Notes: generated by a model from the letters alone, not told the origin. Counted from the stretch's first letter, positions 1-8,854 are shown. The stretch: DNA of 64,000 nucleotides from Novosphingobium sp. JCM 18896 (GCF_025938095.1 NZ_JAPCZF010000006.1:62001-126000), one strand, 5' to 3'. Translations and numbers: made by a program.

Positions 1-1735
1 CGTCGCGGCCCATCCACACGCCGGTGGTCACGCCGCTCGAGAAGCCGACGAACCAGCCGTCCTTGTTCGAGCTCGTCGTACCGGTCTTGCCCGCCACCGG
101 TCGGCCGATCTGCGCGGCCTTGCCGGTGCCCGTGGCGACCGCCGACTGCAGCAGGTCGGTGATGCCCGCGGCGACATATTGCGGCACCAGCAGCTCGCCG
201 CGCGGCGCCGGGCGGCGATAGATCTCCTCACCGTCGGTCTTGGTCACCTTGAGGATGCCATAGGGCTCGACCGAGGCGCCCTTGGCCGAGACCGCGGCGA
301 AAGCCCGCGTCATGTCGATCAGGCGCACGTCCGAGGTGCCGAGCACCATCGAGGGCAGGGTGTTGACCGGGGTGGTGATGCCGAAGCGCCGCGCCATCGA
401 GGCGACCGCACCGAAGCCCACCTCGTTGCCGAGCTGCGCGGCAACGGTGTTCTTCGAATAGGCGAAGGCTGTGCGCACGTCGATCTCGCCGGCATAGCCA
501 CGGCTCGAATTGTGCGGGCTCCAGCCCTGGATCGTCACGGGTTCGTCGACCACGCGATCGTCGGGCTTGTAGCCCGCCTCGAGCGCGGCGAGATAGACGA
601 ACAGCTTCCAGGCCGAGCCAGGCTGGCGCACGGCATTGGTCGCGCGGTTGTAGTTCGAGGTGACGTAGTCGGTGCCGCCGACCATCGCGAGGACGGCGCC
701 GTCGCGGTCGAGGCTGACCAGTGCGCCCTGCGCGCCCTTGGGCGCGTTGGCCGCAACCGCCGCCGTGGCGGCGCGCTGCATGCCGGGATCGAGCGTGGTC
801 CAGACCTCGATCGGCTCGTCGTTGTCGGGCAGGATCAGGTCGAGCTGCGGCAGAGCCCAGTCGGTGAAATAGCGCGCCGAGTTCTGACCGGCCTCGGGCG
901 CAGGCTTGACCCCGTCGAGATCGGCAGCCGCGCGCTGTGCCGCGGTGATGACGCCCGCTTCCTGCATGACCGAAAGCACGACCTCGGCGCGCTCCTTGCC
1001 CGCCTTGGCATCGGCGGTCGGCGAATAGCGCGAGGGTGCCTTGACCAGGCCGGCGATGATCGCCGCCTCGGGCAACGACAGCTGCTTGGCGTCGTGGCCG
1101 AAGAACTTGCGGCTGGCCGCGTCGATGCCATAGGCGCCGCCGCCGAAATAGACCTTGTTGAGGTAGAGTTCGAGCACCTGGTCCTTCGAGAACTTCCACT
1201 CGAGCGCCATGGCCAGCACGGCCTCGCGGATCTTGCGGTCGAAGGTGCGGTTGTTGTTGAGGAACACCGTGCGCGCGAGCTGCTGGGTGATCGTTGAACC
1301 GCCCTGACGCCAGCGGCCGCTCTCGACGCGGACCATCAGCGAGCGGACGATACCGATCGGATCGACGCCGATGTGCGAGCGGAAGCGCCGGTCCTCGACC
1401 GAGACCGTCGCGTCCTTCATCACTTGCGGGATCTGATCGTAGGGGATCCACTTACCGTAGCTCGGCCCGAGCGAGACCAGTTCGGTGCCGTCGCGCGCGC
1501 GCACGACGATCATCTGGCCGACCTGGCTCGACTTCAGCTTGTCGTAAGTCGGCAGCGACTGCGCCGCGACGAGCACCGAGACCACCACGACGATCGCCGC
1601 GAGCAGCGCGCCGGCAAAGCCCCAGATGGCGGTGCCGCGCACGAAGCGCCAGAAGCGCGAAGGGGTCTTCTTGGGCTTTTCGGGCGGAGACGGGGGCGAA
1701 CTCTGCGGTTTGCGCAGATTGTCGTTGCGTGCCAT
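1..1735 (-). CDS. mrcA: Class A penicillin-binding protein (PBP1A type), C-terminus off the left edge
   Basis: Bifunctional peptidoglycan synthase: an N-terminal glycosyltransferase polymerises lipid II and a C-terminal transpeptidase cross-links stem peptides in the periplasm. The frame is open from an ATG at 1735 to the edge, about 578 residues. A basic cytoplasmic head (MARNDNLRKP) precedes one membrane anchor (about residues 38-58). The GT51 domain shows VEDRRFRSHIGVDP and the GGSTITQQLARTVFL motif. The transpeptidase shows the active serine in RQPGSAWKLF, an SKN triad (AYSKNTVAA) and the AGKTGTT box. The sequence continues with DGWFVGF and stops at the edge, so only the end is missing. 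SAWK replaces the more usual S(T/A)FK tetrad but keeps Ser and Lys. It is read towards the edge. The strain's own gene name is not certain; the family is. Confidence 0.95.
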   Translation of the reverse strand, partial: MARNDNLRKPQSSPPSPPEKPKKTPSRFWRFVRGTAIWGFAGALLAAIVVVVSVLVAAQSLPTYDKLKSSQVGQMIVVRARDGTELVSLGPSYGKWIPYDQIPQVMKDATVSVEDRRFRSHIGVDPIGIVRSLMVRVESGRWRQGGSTITQQLARTVFLNNNRTFDRKIREAVLAMALEWKFSKDQVLELYLNKVYFGGGAYGIDAASRKFFGHDAKQLSLPEAAIIAGLVKAPSRYSPTADAKAGKERAEVVLSVMQEAGVITAAQRAAADLDGVKPAPEAGQNSARYFTDWALPQLDLILPDNDEPIEVWTTLDPGMQRAATAAVAANAPKGAQGALVSLDRDGAVLAMVGGTDYVTSNYNRATNAVRQPGSAWKLFVYLAALEAGYKPDDRVVDEPVTIQGWSPHNSSRGYAGEIDVRTAFAYSKNTVAAQLGNEVGFGAVASMARRFGITTPVNTLPSMVLGTSDVRLIDMTRAFAAVSAKGASVEPYGILKVTKTDGEEIYRRPAPRGELLVPQYVAAGITDLLQSAVATGTGKAAQIGRPVAGKTGTTSSNKDGWFVGFSSGVTTGVWMGRD

Positions 1736-1829
1736 GTGGCTAGCTGGCCCCTCCGGTGGACGCGCGCGTCAAAACAGTGCCGCCCGTTGCATGAAACAAG
1801 CATAACACAGGGTTAACGGCAGGCACCAT

Positions 1830-1856
1830 AGCCCCCTAGCCGCAGGCCAGGGGGCT
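1830..1856 (-). terminator. Hairpin downstream of msrB
   Basis: AGCCCCCT (1830-1837) and AGGGGGCT (1849-1856) form a perfect 8-bp stem with an 11-nt loop, 9 nt past the msrB stop. There is no clear T-run on the minus strand, so a rho-independent terminator is likely but not proven. Confidence 0.5.
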
Positions 1857-1864
1857 GGCAAAGC

Positions 1865-2263
1865 CTATTCCTTCGGCTTGAAATCGAGCGAGGCGCTGTT
1901 GATGCAATAGCGCAGCCCGTTCTCGCCCGGGCCATCGGGGAAAACGTGGCCGAGATGGCTTTCGCACTTGGCGCAGCGCACCTCGGTGCGGACCATGCCG
2001 TGAGAGACGTCGCGCAGTTCCTCGACCGCGTCGGCCGCCATCGGCTCGGTATAGCTCGGCCAGCCCGAGCCCGAATTGTACTTCTTGTCCGAAGCGAACA
2101 GCGGCGCGCCGCAACCGGCGCAGGCGTATTCGCCCTCGGCCTTGTTCTGTTCGTACTCGCCGGTGAAGGCTCGCTCGGTGCCCGCCTCGCGCAGGATGTG
2201 ATACTTCTCGGGGGACAGCTTGTCGCGCCATTCGGCGTCGGTCAGCTTCAGCTTGTCGGTCAT
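1865..2263 (-). CDS. msrB: Peptide-methionine (R)-S-oxide reductase MsrB
   Basis: Reduces the R epimer of methionine sulfoxide in oxidised proteins, probably in the cytosol since no signal peptide is seen. The 132-residue length is normal for a single-domain MsrB. Two CxxC pairs (CAGC and CAKC) supply the structural zinc site, GSGWPSY is the substrate pocket, and the catalytic Cys lies in RYCINSASL. The ATG at 2263 is chosen over longer options because AAAGGAG sits just upstream and the family alignment begins there (MTDKLKLTDAEW). The NfeD gene ends about 50 nt upstream in the same direction, so the two may share a transcript. Confidence 0.96.
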   Translation of the reverse strand: MTDKLKLTDAEWRDKLSPEKYHILREAGTERAFTGEYEQNKAEGEYACAGCGAPLFASDKKYNSGSGWPSYTEPMAADAVEELRDVSHGMVRTEVRCAKCESHLGHVFPDGPGENGLRYCINSASLDFKPKE

Positions 2264-2315
2264 GCGAAACTCCTTTGCCGGCGAATATGGAAGTCGCCCG
2301 AAGTTCGCGCAAGCG

Positions 2316-2762
2316 TCAGTGAAGGTGCTCGACCAGCAGGACCACCCCGTCGAGACCGGCGACGCGCATGCGCGTGCCCGGTTCGGCGTCGGGGCCCTTG
2401 GCCAGCCACTCGCTGTCGCCCTGCTTAACCCGGCCATTCCCGCCGTCGATCGCATGGGTCACGACCACCGTCTCGCCCACCAGCCGCGCGCCGCGGTCGT
2501 TCATCTTGGGATCGGCGCTCTCGATCGGATTGGCCGCGAGATAGCGCTTGCCGGTGAAGACCGAGACGATCGCCAGCACGGCGAAGATCACGACCTGCAT
2601 GGCGATGCCGAGCGGCAGGGCCCAGGTCAGCGCGCCGGTGATCAGTGCGGCGCCCGCCAGCCAGATCAGGAATACGCCGGGAATCGCCATTTCGGCGGCG
2701 GCGAGGACCAGGCCGATGGCCAGCCAGTGCCAGTGCGCGTCGAGCGCCTCGAACCATTCCAT
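2316..2762 (-). CDS. NfeD-like membrane protein
   Basis: Small NfeD-family protein of 148 residues. Two or three hydrophobic helices occupy about residues 12-75 (including a G(V/A)FLIWLAGAAL stretch), followed by a soluble OB-fold-like C-terminal domain ending in VVLLVEHLH. NfeD proteins are known partners of SPFH/stomatin proteins, and here the ATG overlaps the TGA of the upstream SPFH gene by one base (TGATG), which implies translational coupling. A GTG codon one position earlier is an alternative start. The exact biochemical role is not established; membrane quality control or microdomain organisation is the family suggestion. Confidence 0.9.
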   Translation of the reverse strand: MEWFEALDAHWHWLAIGLVLAAAEMAIPGVFLIWLAGAALITGALTWALPLGIAMQVVIFAVLAIVSVFTGKRYLAANPIESADPKMNDRGARLVGETVVVTHAIDGGNGRVKQGDSEWLAKGPDAEPGTRMRVAGLDGVVLLVEHLH

Positions 2763-3676
2763 CACTTCGGATCCTTTCCCAGTGCCTCCTTCGCGAGTTC
2801 ACCGATGCCGCCGAGCGTGCCGATGAGCTGCGTCGCCTCGACCGGGAACAGGATCGTCTTGGCATTGGGCGAGGTCGCGAACTGGCTGACCGCCTCGGTG
2901 TATTTCTGTGCGATGAAGTAGTTCAGCGCCTGGGTGCCCGAAGAGGCGATCGCCTCGGAGACGACCTGGGTCGCGCGCGCCTCGGCCTCGGCCTCGCGCT
3001 CGCGCGCCTCGGCGTCGCGGAAGGCGGCTTCGCGGCGGCCTTCGGCCTGGAGGATCGCGCCCTGCTTCTCGCCCTCGGCGCGCAGGATCTCCGACGCGCG
3101 CGAGCCTTCGGCCTCGAGAATCTGTGCGCGCTTCTCACGCTCGGCCTTCATCTGGCGCGCCATGGCGTTCGAGATGTCGGCGGGCGGGCGGATGTCCTTG
3201 ATCTCGACACGGGTGATCTTGAGCCCCCAGGGCGAGGTCGCGTGATCGACCACGACGAGCAGCTTGGCGTTGATCTCGTCGCGCTTCGACAGGGTCTCGT
3301 CGAGGTCCATCGAGCCCATGACCGTGCGCAGGTTGGTGGTCGTCAGCTGCATGATCGCGACGTAGAGATTCGACACCTCGTAGGCCGCCTTGCCCGCGTC
3401 GAGCACCTGGAAGAACACGACCGCATCGACCCCGACCATGGCGTTGTCGCGGGTGATGATCTCCTGCCCCGGAATGTCGAGCACCTGCTCCATCATGTTC
3501 ACCTTGTGACCGACGCGGTCGATGAACGGGATGATCAGGTGGAGCCCCGGCGTGGCCGCGAGGGTGTACTTACCGAGCCGTTCGATCGTGTAGACGTAGC
3601 CCTGGCGAACGACGCGAACGCCCATCAGCAGGAACACGAAGACGACGACGATCAGCGCAATCAGAAAACCGCCCAT
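2762..3676 (-). CDS. SPFH/Band 7 (stomatin-like, paraslipin) membrane protein
   Basis: Membrane-anchored SPFH protein of 304 residues, QmcA/paraslipin type. One N-terminal transmembrane helix (GGFLIALIVVVFVFLLMG) is followed by the Band 7 domain (RLGKYTLAATPGLHLIIPF, then DIPGQEIITRDN) and a long Ala/Glu/Arg-rich coiled coil (about residues 185-240, EAEARATQVVSEA). The ATG at 3676 is preferred over an upstream start because GGGGAG lies 8 nt before it and the helix follows at once. It forms a two-gene operon with NfeD, a classic pairing. The likely role is oligomeric scaffolding in the cytoplasmic membrane. Confidence 0.93.
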   Translation of the reverse strand: MGGFLIALIVVVFVFLLMGVRVVRQGYVYTIERLGKYTLAATPGLHLIIPFIDRVGHKVNMMEQVLDIPGQEIITRDNAMVGVDAVVFFQVLDAGKAAYEVSNLYVAIMQLTTTNLRTVMGSMDLDETLSKRDEINAKLLVVVDHATSPWGLKITRVEIKDIRPPADISNAMARQMKAEREKRAQILEAEGSRASEILRAEGEKQGAILQAEGRREAAFRDAEAREREAEAEARATQVVSEAIASSGTQALNYFIAQKYTEAVSQFATSPNAKTILFPVEATQLIGTLGGIGELAKEALGKDPK

Positions 3677-3739
3677 ATGCCCACTCCCCTCGAGAAGAGT
3701 GCAGTCTAGCACGCACGGCGGCGGAAGGAAGCGACGTTC

Positions 3740-4636
3740 CTAGATCTCGACGAACTGCGGTGCCGGCGGCGCGCCGCGCAGCCGTTCGGCGTCGCGCGCG
3801 GGGGGCAGGCCGAACATGCGCGCATATTCGCGGCTGAACTGCGAGGCGCTCTCGTAGCCGACACGGTGCGCGGTGCTCTGGGCATTGGCCTCGACGATCA
3901 GCAGCCGCCGCGCTTCCTGCAGCCGCATCGCCTTCTGGTACTGCAATGGGCTCATCGCCGTCGCCGCCTTGAAATGGCGGTGGAACGAGGCGCGGCTCAT
4001 GCCCGCGAGATCGGCCAGCAGGTCGATGCTCAGCGGCTGTTCGTAATGCGCGCGGATCTGGTGGATCGCGCGGTGGATGCGCGAGAGCCGGCTGTCGGCG
4101 CGGGCGATCTGCTGGATCGTGCCGCTGTCGTCGCTCTGGACCAGCCGGTAGAGGATCTCGCGGCGGATCAGCGGCGCGAGCACGGCGATGTCCTGCGGCG
4201 CGTCGAGCAGTTCGATCAGCCGGCGCACCGAACCGAGCAGTTCACCGGTCACGCCGCTGACAAAGAAGCCGGCGTCGCGGCCGACGGGGCGTTCGGGCAG
4301 GTCGGCGAGGCCCGAGGCCAGCAGCGCGCGGTCGATCGTGATCGACAGGCCGAGATAAGGCTGTTCGGCGCTGGCCTCGATCACGCAACCGGCGGCGGGC
4401 AGCTCGACCGAGGCGACGAAATAGGTGCTAGGATCATAGCGCACCGTGCGATCGCCGATCGTCACCATCTTCGCGCCCTGGAGAATGACGCAGAACATCG
4501 GCTCGTAGACCCCCGGGACCGGCGCGGTCGGCGCCGTCACGCGGTTGAGCCGCACTCCGTCAAGTGCGGTTTCGACCAGTCCGCCCGGGCAGTGGCGATG
4601 CGCTATGTCCAGCAGGCGATTGAGGTCATCATGCAT
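3740..4636 (-). CDS. AraC-family transcriptional regulator
   Basis: 298-residue regulator with an AraC_N-type cupin-like domain (about 20-165, PMFCVILQGAKMVTIGD) and a C-terminal pair of helix-turn-helix units (about 195-290, IDLLADLAGMSRASFHRHFK and a second HTH ending FSREYARMFGLPP). Proteins with this N-terminal domain commonly control adjacent short-chain dehydrogenases. It is transcribed divergently from such a gene at 4813, with about 176 nt between them, so it is likely to control that promoter. The inducer cannot be read from the sequence. Confidence 0.92.
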   Translation of the reverse strand: MHDDLNRLLDIAHRHCPGGLVETALDGVRLNRVTAPTAPVPGVYEPMFCVILQGAKMVTIGDRTVRYDPSTYFVASVELPAAGCVIEASAEQPYLGLSITIDRALLASGLADLPERPVGRDAGFFVSGVTGELLGSVRRLIELLDAPQDIAVLAPLIRREILYRLVQSDDSGTIQQIARADSRLSRIHRAIHQIRAHYEQPLSIDLLADLAGMSRASFHRHFKAATAMSPLQYQKAMRLQEARRLLIVEANAQSTAHRVGYESASQFSREYARMFGLPPARDAERLRGAPPAPQFVEI

Positions 4637-4812
4637 GGGCGAGAGATGCGCATGGGCCCGAAAGGCTGCAAGCCCCGAGGCCGTCGCGCGCAGCGTTTGA
4701 GACGATCGGGCAAGGATCGGAGCCTATCGGGCGAGGTCCCTGCCCTACCCGGCCCCATCTCCCGATCATCATTCACGCGTGGCTTCACGCAAAATGGAGA
4801 AGGGACCTCACC

Positions 4813-5796
4813 ATGTCTGCAACGATCGAGAAGACGAAAAGCTTCGGTGCCCAGTCGACCACCGACAAGGTGCTGGCGGGCGTCGACCTCAAGGGCCAGC
4901 GCTTCCTGGTGACCGGCGTCTCGGCCGGGCTCGGCATCGAGACCGCGCGTGCGCTCGTCGCCCACGGCGCCCAGGTGGTCGGCACCGCGCGCGACCTCGC
5001 CAAGGCCGAGCGTGCCACGGCGCAGGTCCGCGAGGCGGCCTGGGAGAACGGCGGCTCGTTCGACGTCGTCGAACTCGACCTCGCCTCGCTCGCCTCGGTC
5101 CGCGCCGCCGCCGACGCGATCGTCGCGGCGGGCCTACCGTTCGACGTGATCATCGCCAATGCCGGCGTCATGGCCTGCCCGCTGGGCAAGACCACGGACG
5201 GCTTCGAAACCCAGTTCGGCACCAACCACCTCGGCCACTTCGTGCTGGTCAACCGCATTGCCCACCTGCTCAAGCCCGGCGGGCGGCTGGTCAATCTCTC
5301 GTCATCGGGCCACCGCTATTCGGACGTCGACCTCGAAGATCCGAATTTCGAGCATACGCCCTACGAGGAATTCCAGGCCTATGGTCGCTCGAAGACCGCG
5401 AATGTGCTGTTCGCCGTCGAGTTCGACCGGCGCCACCGCGATCGCGGCGTGCGTGCAACGGCGGTGCATCCGGGCGGTATCCAGACCGAACTGAGCCGCC
5501 ACATGCCCGACGGCGCGCTCGACGACCTGCTGCAGTCGATCAACGAGCAGAACGCCGCCGCCGGCCAGCCGCCGATGGCTTGGAAGACGATCCCGCAGGG
5601 CGCCGCGACCAGCGTCTGGGCGGCGGTGGTTGCCCCGGCCGAGGCGGTCGGCGGCCAGTTCTGCGAGGATTGCCACGTCGCCGAGATCAGCGACGTTCCG
5701 GGCCTGACCGGCGGCGTCCAGCCCTATGCCCTCGATCCCGAGAACGCCAAGGCGCTCTGGGCCAAGAGCGAGCAGATGGTCGGCGAGACGTTCTGA
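4813..5796 (+). CDS. Short-chain dehydrogenase/reductase (retinol-dehydrogenase-like)
   Basis: NAD(P)-dependent oxidoreductase of 327 residues. It shows the cofactor glycine motif TGVSAGLGIETA, the NAG structural motif (IIANAGVM) and the catalytic YGRSK with an upstream serine (NLSSSGH). The C-terminal extension after about residue 250 (GGQFCEDCHVAEISDV) matches the RDH/WW-domain-oxidoreductase-like subgroup. GAGAAGG lies about 10 nt before the ATG. The substrate is unknown. The divergent AraC gene probably regulates it, and a strong bidirectional terminator follows. Confidence 0.92.
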   Translation: MSATIEKTKSFGAQSTTDKVLAGVDLKGQRFLVTGVSAGLGIETARALVAHGAQVVGTARDLAKAERATAQVREAAWENGGSFDVVELDLASLASVRAAADAIVAAGLPFDVIIANAGVMACPLGKTTDGFETQFGTNHLGHFVLVNRIAHLLKPGGRLVNLSSSGHRYSDVDLEDPNFEHTPYEEFQAYGRSKTANVLFAVEFDRRHRDRGVRATAVHPGGIQTELSRHMPDGALDDLLQSINEQNAAAGQPPMAWKTIPQGAATSVWAAVVAPAEAVGGQFCEDCHVAEISDVPGLTGGVQPYALDPENAKALWAKSEQMVGETF

Positions 5797-5820
5797 CGGC
5801 TCACGCGCTGACGACGAACG

Positions 5821-5850
5821 AAGGCCCGGCGCTCACCCGCCGGGCCTTTT
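5821..5850. terminator. Bidirectional rho-independent terminator
   Basis: AAGGCCCGGCG, a short loop, then CGCCGGGCCTTTT: a perfect GC-rich stem with A-run and T-run at opposite ends. It lies between the convergent SDR gene (ends 5796) and the hydrolase gene (ends 5855), so it can serve both strands. Confidence 0.9.
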
Positions 5851-5854
5851 CGCG

Positions 5855-6724
5855 TCAGAGCTTGGCGTAGAGCGCCAGCAGCCGGCCCCAAGCGCGATCG
5901 GCCTGGACCTGATCGTAGACCGGCGAATCGGGCACGCACCAGCCGTGGTCGGCGGGATAGACCTCGATCTCGGCCGGGCGCTTGGCCGCATCGGCGGCGA
6001 CGCGCAGCGCATCCTTGTCGCCGGGTGCGCGCGCATCGTCGTTGCGCGCAATGGCGAAGAGGTAGGACGCCTTGGTCTTGTCGAGCAGCTTCGCCGGGCT
6101 ATCCGCCGCATCGCCGACCAGACCGCCGCCATGGAACGAAGCCGCCGCGCCGACACGCTCGGGCGCGGCGAAAGCCGTCCGCACGGTGAAGGGCCCGCCC
6201 ATGCAATAGCCCTGGGTGCCGATCTTACGGCGCTTGTCGACCGCAGGTTGGCCGTCGAGCCAGGCGGCATAAGCCTTGCCGTCGCGCGTCACCGCCTCTG
6301 CGGTCAGCGCCTCGCGCAGCGGCGTGATCTTCGCCTGGCCCGCAGGCGTGCGCCATTCGGCGAAGGAGGCGAGCACCGGGGCCTTGGCACCACGATAGTA
6401 CTGATTGACGACGAGGACCGCATAGCCCTCCGCTGCCAACCGCCGCGCCATGACCTGCTTGGCCTCGCGCAGACCGGCGATGTCGGGCCAGAGGATCACG
6501 CCGGGATGTGCGCCCTTGGCCGGATGGACGAAGAAGGCGTCGCAGGTACCGTCGGGCGTCGGCACCTGGACCATGCGCTCGGTAAGGCCAGCCTCCGCGG
6601 CCGCAGCCCCGTTCCAGGCCAGCATGGCAGCGCCCGCGGCGCCCATCGCGGCGAAATCGCGGCGGCTCAGGCCCTTGCCGACGAGCGCGGCCGCCGCGGT
6701 GGTCTCGGTGAAGTCATCGCACAT
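5855..6724 (-). CDS. Dienelactone hydrolase family protein with Tat-like signal
   Basis: Alpha/beta hydrolase of 289 residues. The DLH catalytic triad is visible: Cys174 in QGYCMGG, Asp229 or Asp230 in ARNDDA, and His260 in ADHGWC. An SRRDF twin-arginine motif at residues 20-24 is followed by a hydrophobic Ala-rich stretch and AAAAEAG, so the enzyme is probably exported folded to the periplasm. The residues before the motif (MCDDFTE) match the start of the next gene, a cytoplasmic-looking paralogue. The two lie in tandem 48 nt apart. The physiological substrate is unknown; the family hydrolyses dienelactones and other esters. Confidence 0.93.
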   Translation of the reverse strand: MCDDFTETTAAAALVGKGLSRRDFAAMGAAGAAMLAWNGAAAAEAGLTERMVQVPTPDGTCDAFFVHPAKGAHPGVILWPDIAGLREAKQVMARRLAAEGYAVLVVNQYYRGAKAPVLASFAEWRTPAGQAKITPLREALTAEAVTRDGKAYAAWLDGQPAVDKRRKIGTQGYCMGGPFTVRTAFAAPERVGAAASFHGGGLVGDAADSPAKLLDKTKASYLFAIARNDDARAPGDKDALRVAADAAKRPAEIEVYPADHGWCVPDSPVYDQVQADRAWGRLLALYAKL

Positions 6725-6772
6725 GTAGGATCGCTCCGCTTGCCTCGCCTCTGGCCGCCTGCATAACGCGCG

Positions 6773-7579
6773 TCAAAGCGCGGCGTAAAGCGCCAGCAGG
6801 CGATCCCAGGCACGATCGGCCTCGGCCTGATCGTAGGCCGGCGCATCGGGCACGCACCAGCCGTGATCGGCGGCATAGACCTCGATCTCGGTCGGGCGCC
6901 CGGCTGCCGCCGCCGCCTCGCGCAGAACGTCCTTCGCCTCGGGCTGGCCGGCATCGTCGTCGCGACCGGGCAGGATCAGGAAGGCCGCCCGGGTCTGCGC
7001 CATGATCCGGTGCGGGCTGTCGGGCGCTTCGGTGACGAGGCCGCCGCCGTGGAAGCTCGCCACCGCGCGGACACGCTCGGGCACCGCGGCCGCCGTACGA
7101 AACGCCTGACCGCCGCCCATGCAATAGCCCTGGGTGCCGATCCCGCGGCCGGTATCGACCGCATCCTGCGCGTCGAGAAAGGTGGCATAGGCCTTGGCGT
7201 CCCGCGCCAGGGCATCGGGCGTCAATGCGGCGATCAGCGGCATGATCTTCGCGCGCGCCTCGGCATCGCGGAAGCTGTCGAAGCCGATGCTCAGCGGCAG
7301 ACTGGCGTTGCGGTAGTACTGGTTGACCGCGAGCACGGCATAGCCCGACGAGGCCAACCGCCGCGCCATCGCCTTCTTGGCGGGACGCAGGCCGATCGCA
7401 TCGGGCCAGAAGATCACGCCGGGATGCTGGCCCTCGCCCGGATGGACGAAGAAGGCCTCGCAGGTGCCGTCGGCCGTAGGGACATCGACCATGCCCTCGC
7501 TGAGACCCGGATAGGCCTGCTCCTCGAGGGCGCCGATCGCCTGCTGCGGCTGCCTGAGCCCGGTGAATTCGTCGCACAT
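6773..7579 (-). CDS. Dienelactone hydrolase family protein (paralogue without signal)
   Basis: 268-residue alpha/beta hydrolase closely related to its downstream neighbour. Triad residues are Cys153 (QGYCMGG), Asp207 or Asp208 (PGRDDD) and His239 (ADHGWC). The ATG at 7579 gives MCDEFTG, matching the neighbour's N-terminus, but this copy has no twin-arginine segment, so it should stay in the cytosol. The frame stays open upstream to 8887, but that part is antisense to the phosphatase and SDR genes. The pair probably arose by tandem duplication. Confidence 0.93.
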   Translation of the reverse strand: MCDEFTGLRQPQQAIGALEEQAYPGLSEGMVDVPTADGTCEAFFVHPGEGQHPGVIFWPDAIGLRPAKKAMARRLASSGYAVLAVNQYYRNASLPLSIGFDSFRDAEARAKIMPLIAALTPDALARDAKAYATFLDAQDAVDTGRGIGTQGYCMGGGQAFRTAAAVPERVRAVASFHGGGLVTEAPDSPHRIMAQTRAAFLILPGRDDDAGQPEAKDVLREAAAAAGRPTEIEVYAADHGWCVPDAPAYDQAEADRAWDRLLALYAAL

Positions 7580-7639
7580 GTCCGCTCTCCGCTTGTTCGC
7601 TGTCGCGGCGATGCTAGCCTCGCCCCGGGAGGTGGAGCA

Positions 7640-8101
7640 ATGCCCGAGGATCCGGAACACATCGTCGCCTGGCAGCGGCTCGACGCGCGCACGACCACTT
7701 CGGGCCGGATGACGCCCGAGGACGTCGCCGTGCTGGCGCAGCTCGGCGTGCGGCACGTCATCAACCTCGCGCTCGTCGATTCGCCGGGCGCGCTGGCGAA
7801 CGAGGATGCGCTGATCGCCGAACACGGCTTGCGCTATACCCATATCCCCGTGCCCTTCGACGCGCCGACCGAAGCGCAGTACCAGGCCTTCCGCGCCGCC
7901 TATGAGGCCAACGACGAGGCGGTCCACGTCCACTGCATCATGAACTGGCGCGTCTCCGCCTTCTTCTATCGGCTCAACCGCGAGAACGGCATGGCCGAGG
8001 AGGCCGCGCGCGCCATCATGGAGCAGCAGTGGCAGCCCGCCACCAATCAGCAGAAGGACGGGCCCACCTGGGCGCGCTTCATCGCCCAGGGAGACTCTTG
8101 A
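7640..8101 (+). CDS. Protein-tyrosine-phosphatase-like protein (DUF442/rhodanese-sized loop)
   Basis: 153-residue protein of the phosphatase fold. The signature VHCIMNWRVSAF carries nucleophile Cys and phosphate-loop Arg separated by four residues (CX4R), the loop size of DUF442 and rhodanese-like enzymes rather than the classical CX5R. N-terminal sequence (SGRMTPEDVAVLAQLGVRHV) matches the beta-alpha start of that family. GGAGGTGGAG precedes the ATG. Its TGA directly abuts the ATG of the next SDR gene, so they are co-expressed. The substrate is not known. Confidence 0.85.
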   Translation: MPEDPEHIVAWQRLDARTTTSGRMTPEDVAVLAQLGVRHVINLALVDSPGALANEDALIAEHGLRYTHIPVPFDAPTEAQYQAFRAAYEANDEAVHVHCIMNWRVSAFFYRLNRENGMAEEAARAIMEQQWQPATNQQKDGPTWARFIAQGDS

Positions 8102-8854
8102 ATGGATTTCACCGGCCAGCACATCGTCATCACCGGCGGCTCGACAGGCATCGGCCGCGCCACGGCCGAGGCGATCGTCGGGGCCGGCGGCAAGGTCACC
8201 TTGATCGCGCGCCGCGCCGAAGTGCTCGAGGCGGCAGTGCGCGAGATCGGCCCCGCCGCGCACGGCATCACCGCCGACGCCGGCGACAAGGATTCGCTGC
8301 TTGCCGCGCTCGATGGTGCCGTTACGGTCCATGGGCCGATCGACGGCCTGTTCCTCAACCACGGCACCGAAGGCATGTTCGCGCTGACCCCCGACTACAG
8401 CGATGAGGCCTTCGAGCGGGTGATGCGGGTCAACGCCTTCTCGCTGTTCTGGGCCATGCGCCATGTCCTGCCGGCGATGACCGCGCGCGGCAAAGGCGCG
8501 ATTCTGATCACCTCGAGCCTGGGCGGCGAGACGGGCATGGTCGGCAACATCGGCTACTGTACCAGCAAGCACGCGGCGATCGGCGTCGCGCGCACGATCG
8601 CGATGGAAGGCGCCGCCGCGGGCGTGCGCTGCAACTGGCTGTCGCCGGGCTTCATCGACACGCCGATGCTTGGCGACGTGCCCGACAGCTTCAAGGCGCA
8701 GATGGCCCGGCGCGTACCGCAACAGCGCGTCGGCACTTCGGCCGAGGCCGGTGCGGTCGCCGCCTTCCTGCTGTCGGACTTGGCCAGCCACGTCACTGCG
8801 CAGGGCCTCGCGGTCGACGGCGGCCTGCTGGGAACGCTGGTCATAGAGCAGTAA
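8102..8854 (+). CDS. Short-chain dehydrogenase/reductase
   Basis: Classical SDR of 250 residues. The cofactor motif is TGGSTGIGRA and the catalytic site is YCTSK with a preceding serine (ITSSLGG). NHG (FLNHGTEG) replaces the common NAG. The C-terminus (GLAVDGGLLGT) is typical of the family. It starts immediately after the phosphatase stop, in the same operon. The substrate cannot be assigned. Confidence 0.92.
   Translation: MDFTGQHIVITGGSTGIGRATAEAIVGAGGKVTLIARRAEVLEAAVREIGPAAHGITADAGDKDSLLAALDGAVTVHGPIDGLFLNHGTEGMFALTPDYSDEAFERVMRVNAFSLFWAMRHVLPAMTARGKGAILITSSLGGETGMVGNIGYCTSKHAAIGVARTIAMEGAAAGVRCNWLSPGFIDTPMLGDVPDSFKAQMARRVPQQRVGTSAEAGAVAAFLLSDLASHVTAQGLAVDGGLLGTLVIEQ

Noticed and set aside
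228..1451. Long minus-strand open frame rich in Arg/Gly inside the PBP gene
   Set aside because: It is out of frame with the true PBP1A frame, which shows all glycosyltransferase and transpeptidase motifs and runs off the left edge.
2645..3709. Plus-strand frame of 354 codons
   Set aside because: Antisense to the SPFH gene; Arg- and Asp-rich low-complexity translation with no family motif.
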